From: a virus | Length of the DNA: 26,412 bases | Direction: 5' to 3' (one strand) | IMG/VR virus record: IMGVR_UViG_3300025133_000523 | Coordinates: 1 to 26,412 of that record | In this document: positions 17,603-24,401 of the stretch, piece by piece | Numbering within the stretch: the stretch's first letter is position 1 | Layout of the letters: every line of letters begins with the position of its first letter | The notes under the pieces: model-generated | What the model saw: the letters and a program-made list of their open reading frames with translations, nothing else | What the model was told of the DNA's origin: nothing | Database searches by the model: none | Made by a program: the position numbers and the translations under genes

Positions 17603-20600
17603 GTGTATTATAAGGGTATGGCAACATCCCCTACTAAAGACACCAGTTTATCTTCGGCTTTTATACATGCTTTCGATCAGCCTCTGGAGAACATGGCAAC
17701 CACTTTTCAGGCTCTCGGCATGGAGGGCTGGGAGGATTTTTTGCGTGATATGGTCGAAACACCAGAGAACTACGAAGCCGCAGCTGGGAAGTTTGTAAAC
17801 GCCCAGTCTGAAGCTTGGTGGGACCACAACTGGGAGCATTTTCCAAGAGCTTTAATTGAACAAGGGGGACAGATTGCTGGAAGTATAGCGACTAGGGTTG
17901 TAGGCGGGGCGCTTGGAGGAGCCGCAACAATGAACCCTTATGGAGCTGTTGTTGGCGCTTTATTAGGCCCCGCTTTGTTTGAAGCCGTACAGCTTGCTGG
18001 ACCCATTGCCTATAAAAGAGCCAGAAATAATGATAGGGAAGAACCCACTTGGGACGATTGGAAAGGCGCACTAGGCGCGTCTGCTTTTTCAGGGGCTCTA
18101 AACGCTGTTGGTATTAGAAATGTGGGAGTGCTTAATAACATCGGCAAAGCAGGGCAAGCCGGGAAAAGAGCGGCAAAAGCAGCAGCGTCGGAAGGAGGCA
18201 CCGAATGGGCACAAGCTTACACGGAACAAGTTGGTGGTACATTAGGAACTAAGCCCTACAAAGACCTGGTGCGTACAGGTGTAAAAGGCGCTGATATGAC
18301 ACAAGAACAGAGGGACGGGTTAATATCACGCTATGATCCAGACCAAATTTATACTGACTTTTCCCGTCTAGGTCAATATTTACAGGGGCTAGAACACAAA
18401 GCAGCGCGTGGAGAAATGCTGTTGGGCGCTGGCGCAGGCGGAGTTACCCAAGCGGGCACAGACACAGCTAAAGCGGCGGTAAAGGCTGGGGCGGAGAAAC
18501 TAGGTATCACGGCGGCAAGAAGCAAAAAAAGTGCAGAGAAAACCCTGACAGAGAAAAAAGAAACCAGGGAAAAAGGGTTCCCACAGATGCAAGAGCTTAT
18601 AAGAAAAGGCGAGGCTGAAAAAAAGGTTTTGTTGCAGGAAAAAGTGCCAAACCTTGCCGAGGCTATGTCTCCTTTGGAAGTAGATACGTTTACACGAAAA
18701 ATCCTTTCTACGGAGTATAACGACGAAAGGGTTCAGGAGTATTTGGGTGAAGATGGTTTGATGCAAAAGGTGGACGAAGAGCTGGGGACTATAAAAGAAG
18801 TAATCACGGGGCTCGGTTTAAATAAAAAAGACCAAAAGAGGCTTTTTAGAGATGTTATCGACGAACTAGAAAGAGCTCCTGCCGAATACACTATAGACAT
18901 GGAAAGCATCGACCATGACTATAGCCCTCTCGAACTCGAAAGCCTAGATTTTTTTGATTTGCCCACAGTCGAAACTTTTGCAAAAAATAAAGCTGATGCC
19001 TACCAAGGAGATTTTACAGCTACTTTAGAGGCAGGTCGTTTTGAAGGGACGAATGTTCCCTATGGGGGAGACGCTCTTTGGCAAACTACACCCGAACTTT
19101 TTCCCCTCACAGCTGGTGGATCTACTTTGGGGTACAATGTCTTTCCTTTAGGCTCTGTTCACCAGGTCTATAGCGATCCGCAAATCGGCTTTATGAGAGA
19201 CGCTCCAAAAGGTCCCCTTGATCCTACCTTTATGTCCTATAGCCCTTTAATTCAGCACCTAGAAGGACGGTGGGAGAAAGAGAGCCACAGAGTAGATTTC
19301 CCAAAAAAACTTGTAAACAACCAGCCTATTCCTGCTGCCGAGATGCTGCGTTGGCTGTATGTTAAGACTCCAGGAAGCACGGAAGGGAGACAACACGGTG
19401 ATTTTCAGGCAACTAACCCAATGAAACACAAGGCCGCGATTGCAAGACAAGCGATTGAATCGGGAGTAGCGGAGTTTTTGCAGGATAGGATAAACTCTGG
19501 CACTAAGGATAAACCTGGCACTGCTACTAAACAAGAAGTCTTGGACGTTTATAACAACCACCGTAGCAACTTTAAGTCCGTCTTGCTTTCTAGCAACGCA
19601 GGGCTTGTTACGCCAGACGACGCTGTTCGCCAACAGTTAGTCCTTAAAGGAGCAAGGAACAATGTGGCCGAGGCTATGGCAATACCCAGGTCTTTTGGTC
19701 CACTAGAGGGAAGTAGGCAACACCCCGACTTTGTGATCGATACTGATGTACACCAATTGGACCCAGACACTTACTTAGGAAAAATATACAACAAAATAAA
19801 AAAAGAGGAGATCAAGAAATCGGAGATTCTTCCAGACGGCTATGAGGGCATTGGCGATCCACGAACAGATGAACGCCTTGCTGATGAGTGGGTTGATGTC
19901 GTGGAACCAAGGATAGAGAATAAAATGAAAGGGTATTTAGACCTGGCTCCAGCTATTAACATTCTTACACCACCCAAAGATGTGTCCGATAGAGCCTTAG
20001 AGCCTTATAAGCCTAGGCACGGTACTTCCCACATGCTTTCTCAGTTTACAGGGGAGGGAACCGATAACTTGCGTAGGTTGGGAGAAGACTTAGAAATGCC
20101 GCTGATCTACACTCCAGAGATTACCAATAGAACCAAAGAACAAATCGCTCTTGATGAAGCAAACTTGGACCAAGACACGGGCTTTTTAGAGAAGCTGAGA
20201 AACTGGGTAGAGCACAAAGCAGCGCGTAAAAAAACCGATCCCGCTGTTTATGATGATGGAGACCGCATGCACGCTTGGACAGACCCCAGTACGCTTGCTT
20301 GGTTTAGAGGCGGCATGTTTTCGCACATTGATGAAAAGTACCAAAACGCCAAAGGTGCAGTTTTAGCAGAAATACAATCAAGACTACACGGGCATACTCA
20401 GGACCCAGATTACAGCGAAACATACCAATCACATGTTAGAGACCGGGAAGGGATGACCGAAAAAGAAAAAGAACAGTACCGAGAGGGCTCGAAAATAGAG
20501 AACGCTTGGAAAGCGGTAATAGGCAACGAAACAAGGGACTATTCACGAACAGCAGTCACTCAGGCTCTGTTGGGTAAAACGATTTTAGAGCCTTTTCTAC

Positions 20601-21616
20601 CTAAAGAGCCAATGGGAACAAGGAGTTATGAGTCTGCTTTTCCCGGCGTTCGTTTTCAAGAGGACATGGCTAGAACAAAAACCCCTGTTTTCCCTGAAGA
20701 TATAGCTGAGCTGTTTCGGCGCCGAGAGATTATAAGCAAGGATGAAGCAAAAGCTTTTCAACAAGCAGCAGATAGGTTTGCTGAAAACGAGATCGGTCCG
20801 GTGGCTTTTGATATAGCGGTGGAGGCTTTCCAGCGAACACAGCCTTTAGCGTCCATGGGCCTTAACCTAACGGAAAATCAAACAAAGGAGTTTCTTCAAG
20901 ATGTAAAACGGGGGGTAGATAGTTCATTTTGGCTGGGTTCGCCAAGATGGAGACAGAAGCTTGTTGATATGAGGCTTTTGGACCAAGCGTTCATGGAAGA
21001 CCCTGAAGTTGTGGCTACGATGGAAGACGCGATTTCTCTGGCCAGAAACACTCTTATAAACGTTGCTGCCAATAAAAAGAACGATTTTGTTGCTGAAAAC
21101 ACCGAGATTTTTAGAAAAGCTTTAGTCGAAGTTCCTGGGCTAGCGGAAATTGCTTTGCCTTTTATGGAGAATAAGGCGCCTTCTTATAAGGAATACAACG
21201 ACGCCAAGAAGACGTTCGATGGATCCCAAGTTAGACCAGCCGACATACGTCCAGACTATCCGCTAAAAGCGAACTGGCCCAAAGCTGTATTACAGGCTGC
21301 TATTGTCAAGACTCTGCAACACGATCCAGACATTACTCACATCTATATTCCTGATGGCGGGTATGGTGGAGCTCCTCCCACTTCTTACAAAACGGCTCTT
21401 AATGAGGCGTACAAGATTGCGGAAGCGTTTGACTTAGAAATTAAGGAGGTAGATAACGTAGCTGGCGGAGCCAGAGTTACTGCGCTAGAGATCGCACCGC
21501 TGCGAGAGACAGCTGTAATATATGGAGGCTGGGAAGGTTATCAGAAAGGGGGATTAGTTAAGAAAGCAACGAATCAAGTATTGAACTATGGGGACTACGG
21601 AAGACGATTTATCTAA
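17603..21616 (+). CDS. Giant polyvalent/virion-type protein (1337 aa)
   Basis: GTG 17603 follows the previous stop directly; in-frame ATG 17618 (MATSPTKD) is an equally good start. A Gly/Ala-rich hydrophobic module lies at about 88-133 (GGALGG, NPYGAVVGALLG), followed by ASEGGTEWAQAY near 195. This resembles the N-terminal module of the 1852-aa protein. The middle is charged and helical. The last third resembles a domain common in large phage polyvalent proteins: AVLAEIQSRLHG with EIQS at 923-926, then YPLKANWPKAVLQAAIVKTL near 1217 and THIYIPDG. The C terminus has YQKGGLVKK and ends GDYGRRFI. A role in the virion or in early infection is likely; the chemistry of the C-terminal domain is unknown to me. 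Confidence 0.6.
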   Translation: MYYKGMATSPTKDTSLSSAFIHAFDQPLENMATTFQALGMEGWEDFLRDMVETPENYEAAAGKFVNAQSEAWWDHNWEHFPRALIEQGGQIAGSIATRVVGGALGGAATMNPYGAVVGALLGPALFEAVQLAGPIAYKRARNNDREEPTWDDWKGALGASAFSGALNAVGIRNVGVLNNIGKAGQAGKRAAKAAASEGGTEWAQAYTEQVGGTLGTKPYKDLVRTGVKGADMTQEQRDGLISRYDPDQIYTDFSRLGQYLQGLEHKAARGEMLLGAGAGGVTQAGTDTAKAAVKAGAEKLGITAARSKKSAEKTLTEKKETREKGFPQMQELIRKGEAEKKVLLQEKVPNLAEAMSPLEVDTFTRKILSTEYNDERVQEYLGEDGLMQKVDEELGTIKEVITGLGLNKKDQKRLFRDVIDELERAPAEYTIDMESIDHDYSPLELESLDFFDLPTVETFAKNKADAYQGDFTATLEAGRFEGTNVPYGGDALWQTTPELFPLTAGGSTLGYNVFPLGSVHQVYSDPQIGFMRDAPKGPLDPTFMSYSPLIQHLEGRWEKESHRVDFPKKLVNNQPIPAAEMLRWLYVKTPGSTEGRQHGDFQATNPMKHKAAIARQAIESGVAEFLQDRINSGTKDKPGTATKQEVLDVYNNHRSNFKSVLLSSNAGLVTPDDAVRQQLVLKGARNNVAEAMAIPRSFGPLEGSRQHPDFVIDTDVHQLDPDTYLGKIYNKIKKEEIKKSEILPDGYEGIGDPRTDERLADEWVDVVEPRIENKMKGYLDLAPAINILTPPKDVSDRALEPYKPRHGTSHMLSQFTGEGTDNLRRLGEDLEMPLIYTPEITNRTKEQIALDEANLDQDTGFLEKLRNWVEHKAARKKTDPAVYDDGDRMHAWTDPSTLAWFRGGMFSHIDEKYQNAKGAVLAEIQSRLHGHTQDPDYSETYQSHVRDREGMTEKEKEQYREGSKIENAWKAVIGNETRDYSRTAVTQALLGKTILEPFLPKEPMGTRSYESAFPGVRFQEDMARTKTPVFPEDIAELFRRREIISKDEAKAFQQAADRFAENEIGPVAFDIAVEAFQRTQPLASMGLNLTENQTKEFLQDVKRGVDSSFWLGSPRWRQKLVDMRLLDQAFMEDPEVVATMEDAISLARNTLINVAANKKNDFVAENTEIFRKALVEVPGLAEIALPFMENKAPSYKEYNDAKKTFDGSQVRPADIRPDYPLKANWPKAVLQAAIVKTLQHDPDITHIYIPDGGYGGAPPTSYKTALNEAYKIAEAFDLEIKEVDNVAGGARVTALEIAPLRETAVIYGGWEGYQKGGLVKKATNQVLNYGDYGRRFI

Positions 21617-21752
21617 GGAAAAAGCGGCTTCATATTGGTATAACCAGGGTTATCGTGGGGAGGCTTTACACCGAAAAATAGAAGAGACGATGGAACAAGG
21701 ACGTCTTGTTGATGATAGCTATATTACTTGTGCTGGTGGAGTTTGTGACTAG
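21588..21752 (+). CDS. Small 54-aa protein overlapping the giant gene's end
   Basis: ATG 21588 lies inside the last 29 bases of the giant gene, in another frame, and the frame runs to TAG 21750-21752. The protein begins MGTTEDDLSKEKAASYWYNQ and ends ITCAGGVCD, with two closing cysteines. Its stop shares the palindrome CTAG with the stop of the convergent gene. The stretch would otherwise be a 132-bp gap in a genome with almost none, so I think it is real. No strong ribosome binding site is seen; coupling to the upstream gene is likely. Function unknown. Confidence 0.55.
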   Translation: MGTTEDDLSKEKAASYWYNQGYRGEALHRKIEETMEQGRLVDDSYITCAGGVCD

Positions 21753-22048
21753 CTGCTTAGAAACTTAGAGTGTTCTTTTGGGTCGTCTACAATAACCACC
21801 CATTCCATGCTGTCTTGTAGCATTACCGTGCTCAAACACGCGTCCATACCAAGCTCTTCAAAAATTTTATACGCTGTGAGCGCGCTAATTTGGTCTTCGT
21901 AGAAGTGCATAACCGGTTTGCTGGTACCGTTGGGGAGCTCTCCCCTGGCTAGCTCTAAATGAAAGTCCTCTGGTGAGTACAGGCAAGTGCTGTGTGATAA
22001 AAAATCAGCGTCTTCTTTGTTAAAATAGACTAGAGTTATTTCTCCCAC
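21749..22048 (-). CDS. Small unknown protein (99 aa)
   Basis: GTG 22048 overlaps the upstream stop by one base (TAGTG) and is preceded by GGGAG five bases away, supporting this start. The protein has an alternating strand-helix feel (ITLVYFNKEDADFL, ALTAYKIFEELGM, MEWVVIVDDPKEH), compatible with a small alpha/beta fold. No catalytic motif or family is recognised. The stop shares CTAG with the convergent 54-aa ORF. Confidence 0.6.
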   Translation of the reverse strand: MGEITLVYFNKEDADFLSHSTCLYSPEDFHLELARGELPNGTSKPVMHFYEDQISALTAYKIFEELGMDACLSTVMLQDSMEWVVIVDDPKEHSKFLSS

Positions 22049-22428
22049 TACATCTCCCTAGGACTAATTGCACCGTACTCCTGGTACCAAGCTTCTTCCT
22101 GTGCTGTTAATACTTTTCTGTATTCCGGGTGGTACGCGCCTTTGCGTTTGCCGAGCTTTTCCAAATATCTCAGAGCTACGAAGTAGTCCTCGTCTGAGGT
22201 AAACACCAAATTGCCTATGGCTTGGGATATGGTTTCAAATACTTTGTGGGCCGGGCTTAAAAACTCGACTTTGATGTTGTCGGGACTTATGTATGATTCA
22301 CTGGCTACGGTTGTTTCTATGTGCTTTTGTAGTCGCTCAGCAATAAAGTCTAGGTTTCTGTCTTCTTCCCATTCTGCTTGTCCGGCGTGTCCGGCCTTAA
22401 ATAATTCTACTATGTCTTGTGTGTCCAT
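22048..22428 (-). CDS. Small unknown protein (126 aa)
   Basis: ATG 22428 follows AAAGGAAAG. The protein is acidic and mostly helical (MDTQDIVELFKAGHAGQAEW, then FVALRYLEKLGKRKG and LTAQEEAWYQEYG). No family is recognised. It is the first gene behind a candidate promoter at 22594-22567 and a leader of about 130 nt that can fold, and it is translationally linked to the 99-aa gene by a 1-base overlap. Confidence 0.6.
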   Translation of the reverse strand: MDTQDIVELFKAGHAGQAEWEEDRNLDFIAERLQKHIETTVASESYISPDNIKVEFLSPAHKVFETISQAIGNLVFTSDEDYFVALRYLEKLGKRKGAYHPEYRKVLTAQEEAWYQEYGAISPREM

Positions 22429-22566
22429 GTTCTTTCCTTTGCTTATTAAAGTGATCCTATCGCTTAGGTTTTTTGCCTTATGTTTATCGTCGATTGACCA
22501 AAAAACCAGAGCTAACGAACTAGGATCGAATCCGAATTTAAAGGAGTATCAACCGACCTTGAGAGA
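22429..22566 (-). ncRNA. Candidate structured 5' leader RNA
   Basis: Read as minus-strand RNA, 22557-22548 pairs with 22498-22489 (10 bp with two G-U wobbles). The second arm sits in the loop of another hairpin formed by 22507-22499 and 22475-22467 (9 bp), giving a pseudoknot-like layout. A GGAT-TCG-ATCC mini-hairpin and a UUCG-loop hairpin lie between them. The wobble pairs become A-C mismatches on the plus strand. No known riboswitch class was recognised. Confidence 0.35.
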
Positions 22567-22594
22567 ATTATACACCACCGTAATATAAAGTAAA
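22567..22594 (-). promoter_or_regulatory. Candidate promoter for the 126-aa/99-aa gene pair
   Basis: TTTACT at 22594-22589, a 16-bp spacer and a perfect TATAAT at 22572-22567 on the minus strand. RNA would start near 22560, leaving a leader of about 130 nt before ATG 22428. Confidence 0.5.
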
Positions 22595-22601
22595 CACATA
22601 T

Positions 22602-22805
22602 TTAGGAAAAAATTGTATATATTAAAGAGGCGGTGGCGATCAAATATATCACACCGGCAAGGTAAGCTATGGCGTATTCTCTTATATGTTTTATCCAGGG
22701 TGTAGGGTCTAAAGGAAAACCCCAATGTATCCCTTCGTCGAGTTGACGGTGGCCCAAGGACCAGGGACTTTTAGTGAGTTTCCAGAGTTTTTTGGCTGTT
22801 TCCAT
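22602..22805 (-). CDS. Small single-span membrane protein (67 aa)
   Basis: I chose ATG 22805 (METAKK) because CAGGAGC lies about eight bases upstream; a longer frame to a TTG at 22880 would run into the repeat region and lacks support. Residues 1-43 are polar with several Trp (KKLWKLTKSPW, HWGFPLDPTPW). Residues 44-66 are a clear membrane helix (YAIAYLAGVIYLIATASLIY). The protein most likely sits with its N terminus in the cytoplasm, given the Lys/Arg content. Phage holins and superinfection proteins can look like this, but nothing specific supports either. Confidence 0.55.
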   Translation of the reverse strand: METAKKLWKLTKSPWSLGHRQLDEGIHWGFPLDPTPWIKHIREYAIAYLAGVIYLIATASLIYTIFS

Positions 22806-23092
22806 TAGTTTTGCTCCTGTTTCTAAGTAAAAATAGTCTATTTCTAAGGGTAAAGTGGCTGTTTCTCCACCGCACCTCAAAAATTTGTATAAGTTATGTG
22901 AAAGTTATGTGAAAACAGGGGTATGGTATAGCTGAAACCCTTTAAAATCAAGGGGTCTTGTTTTCCTATATAGAGAATATTCACATCCCCTGAACCTGAG
23001 ATTCTGTGATTTTACAAAAGGCTAATACGCAAAATTTTTCAAAAACAGAGGTGCGGAGGTGCGTTTGGGACGAAACCCTTTGTTTATAGGGG

Positions 23093-23145
23093 TTTTCACA
23101 TAACCTGACAGAGGTGCGTTACAGGTTATGTAGGTTATGTGAAAA
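23093..23145. promoter_or_regulatory. Alternative-pairing inverted repeat upstream of terS
   Basis: TTTTCACATAACCT at 23093-23106 is a perfect inverse of 23132-23145 (14 bp). The overlapping ACATAACCTG at 23098-23107 is a perfect inverse of 23122-23131 (10 bp). The two pairings compete for one arm, as in an attenuator or a multi-site protein target. Confidence 0.5.
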
Positions 23146-23150
23146 AAGGC

Positions 23151-23180
23151 TTTACTAAAACTTACTGTAGAGGATATAAT
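23151..23180 (+). promoter_or_regulatory. Candidate terS promoter
   Basis: TTTACT 23151-23156, an 18-bp spacer and a perfect TATAAT at 23175-23180. RNA would begin about at ATG 23187, implying a leaderless or near-leaderless message for the terminase small subunit. Confidence 0.45.
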
Positions 23181-23186
23181 TCAATT

Positions 23187-23687
23187 ATGCCAAAAGGAAA
23201 ATCAGGAAACATATCAGGCCGCAATGAGAAACATTTGACGCCAAAACAAATACGTTTTGCGAAAGAGTTTGTTTATAACGACGGCTCAAAAACCCAAACC
23301 GAGTGTGCTATTTCTGCTGGGTACGGTAAATCGAGCGCTCATGTTCGAGCTTCAGAGCTGTTAAACCCACAAAAATACCCGCTTGTTGTTCGCTATGTAA
23401 GAGAGCTCCAGGGGGAGGTGGATAAAAAATATGAAGTCACTTTTGGCAGACACGTTAAAAAGCTTGCAGATATAAGAGACATGTCTATCGAAAAAGGAAA
23501 TTTAACAGCAGCTGTTTCAGCCGAGGTTCAAAGAGGTAGAGCAGCTGGTCTTTATGTGGAAAGAAAAGAAATTCGTACCGGCAGCCTGGATTCGTTAAGT
23601 GAAATCGAGATTAAACAGAGAATACAAAAGTTGTTAGGAGACTATAAACCTTTGCTAGAGGCAGAAGAGGCGCAGTTTACCGAATAG
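23187..23687 (+). CDS. terS: Terminase small subunit, Terminase_2-like (166 aa)
   Basis: This is the DNA-recognition subunit of the packaging motor. LTPKQIRFAKEFV at 17-29 followed by a helix-turn-helix-like stretch (TQTECAISAGYGKSSAHVRA, about 36-55) and LLNPQKYPLVVRYV is the usual Terminase_2 pattern. A helical oligomerisation region and an acidic C terminus follow. I start at ATG 23187 (MPKGKSGN); the frame is open to a GTG at 23139, but that part overlaps the promoter and inverted repeat. No strong ribosome binding site precedes 23187. The large subunit is not in the window, so terS is detached from it. The 3' end overlaps the convergent gene by 11 bp, and seven T follow its stop. Confidence 0.8.
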   Translation: MPKGKSGNISGRNEKHLTPKQIRFAKEFVYNDGSKTQTECAISAGYGKSSAHVRASELLNPQKYPLVVRYVRELQGEVDKKYEVTFGRHVKKLADIRDMSIEKGNLTAAVSAEVQRGRAAGLYVERKEIRTGSLDSLSEIEIKQRIQKLLGDYKPLLEAEEAQFTE

Positions 23688-23988
23688 TTTTTTTGTGTAG
23701 CTCGTCGACGTATTCTTTAAACTCAGGCGTCATTCCAACAGCTTCTTTTGGTTTAGTCGCGTTGTCATATTCTTCCCAAGTAAGTGTTAGGCCCATAGTG
23801 TCTTCTAGTTTGTTAGCTATTCTTGGATGACTGTCTATCGGACAATCAATACACAAACGATAGCTTTTCTTTGCCCCTTTTAGACCGATTCTAAGAAAAG
23901 GCAGCAAGTCGTGTAGTTGGTTTTGGTTGATGGCATCAATTAAATTATTAGCCTGGTCCACTTCTAAATATGTTCGTAGTCTAAGCAT
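23677..23988 (-). CDS. Small unknown protein (103 aa)
   Basis: ATG 23988 follows AGAGG by seven bases and overlaps the upstream stop by 8 nt (ATGCTTAG). The protein starts MLRLRTYLEVDQANNLIDAI and has the helical pair LHDLLPFLRIGLKG, then CIDCP with two cysteines, and a charged C terminus. No family is recognised. It is the last gene of the minus-strand small-gene operon, overlapping terS tail to tail by 11 bp. Confidence 0.6.
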   Translation of the reverse strand: MLRLRTYLEVDQANNLIDAINQNQLHDLLPFLRIGLKGAKKSYRLCIDCPIDSHPRIANKLEDTMGLTLTWEEYDNATKPKEAVGMTPEFKEYVDELHKKTIR

Positions 23989-24142
23989 TGTTTTTCCTCT
24001 CGTTTTGTAGAAATATAAGAGACCGCTTCTTTGCCTGTCTTAAATTACCTGTTCCAAGCTCTATGGTCTTCCCGCTTTTACTAACAAGTTTATATTCTCT
24101 AGTCTTATTGTCTTGAATAAGTTTGTGTGTTTCTTTAACCAT
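23981..24142 (-). CDS. Small basic protein (53 aa)
   Basis: ATG 24142 (MVKETHK) is chosen because GGGAG lies upstream and the overlap with the previous stop is then 8 nt (ATGGTTAA), as at neighbouring junctions. A longer frame with nine extra residues has no such support. The protein is Lys-rich with a strand pair (YKLVSKSGKTIELGTG) and a basic helix (NLRQAKKRSLIFLQNERK). It could bind nucleic acid, but that is only a composition-based guess. Confidence 0.55.
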   Translation of the reverse strand: MVKETHKLIQDNKTREYKLVSKSGKTIELGTGNLRQAKKRSLIFLQNERKNNA

Positions 24143-24401
24143 TGTTTCGCTCCCGCTCTTTTTCTTCAATTAATTTATCCAGATACCATCTGCATTTATA
24201 TAAATCTTCTAAGCCATTCTTGTGCTTATCCTTGTATCTAGCAATATATTTTACAATATTACCCTCAAGAAAGTCTAAAGCATAAGCTATAATGAAGTCG
24301 GTAACTTCTATGGTTTTTCGATAGTAAGGAGGGTTAATTTTGTCGGGTTTTTTATCTGGCATGGCGTGTTTTTTCCCAAAAGTGTCGTAAATCTCAGCCA
24401 C
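24135..24401 (-). CDS. DUF3310-family phage protein (88 aa)
   Basis: The DUF3310 signature is visible: PPYYRKTIEV near 24-33, LDFLEGNIVKYIARYKDK (about 42-59) and GLEDLYKCRWYLDKLI (63-78). The family is widespread in phages and its biochemical role is mostly unsettled; T7 gp1.7, a nucleotide kinase, has been linked to it. The start GTG 24401 gives an 8-nt overlap (GTGGCTGA) matching its neighbours; ATG 24363 is an alternative that would remove 13 residues. Confidence 0.75.
   Translation of the reverse strand: MAEIYDTFGKKHAMPDKKPDKINPPYYRKTIEVTDFIIAYALDFLEGNIVKYIARYKDKHKNGLEDLYKCRWYLDKLIEEKERERNNG

Larger units (their letters stand above)
22806..23186. repeat. Repeat-rich noncoding region between divergent genes, beside terS
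   Basis: About 380 bp with no supported gene. GTTATGTGAAA occurs in tandem at 22893-22903 and 22904-22914 and again at 23134-23144; its inverse lies at 23093-23103 and a partial copy at 23124-23131. GAGGTGCG occurs at 23048-23055, 23056-23063 and 23111-23118, with an inverted copy at 22871-22878. GAAACCCTTT at 22934-22943 and 23072-23081 is each time followed within about 12 bases by AGGGG, allowing two similar small hairpins. Such repeat clusters suit an origin, an operator array or a packaging site. Confidence 0.65.

Noticed and set aside
22467-22507. GGTTTTTTG/CAAAAAACC inverted repeat as a terminator
   Set aside because: No gene ends next to it on either strand and T-runs lie in the stem rather than after it; kept as part of the leader fold.
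22520-22540. T-loop-like GGATCGAATCC suggesting a tRNA
   Set aside because: The flanking bases do not pair into a 5-bp T-stem, and no acceptor stem of correct spacing exists on either strand; it is better explained as part of the leader structure.
22211-22588. Plus-strand 125-aa frame
   Set aside because: It lies mostly antisense to the better supported 126-aa gene and has no start signal or recognisable protein pattern.
22806-22880. N-terminal extension of the small membrane protein to a TTG at 22880
   Set aside because: It has no ribosome binding site, it enters the repeat region, and ATG 22805 has a well-spaced CAGGAG.
23139-23186. GTG 23139 as terS start
   Set aside because: The extra residues overlap the inverted repeat and the TATAAT promoter, and the usual terS N terminus begins near MPKGKSGN.
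22806-23186. CRISPR-like array
   Set aside because: Repeats are 8-14 bp, in mixed orientation and irregularly spaced, and no cas gene is present; the Cas4-like nuclease lacks the cysteine cluster.
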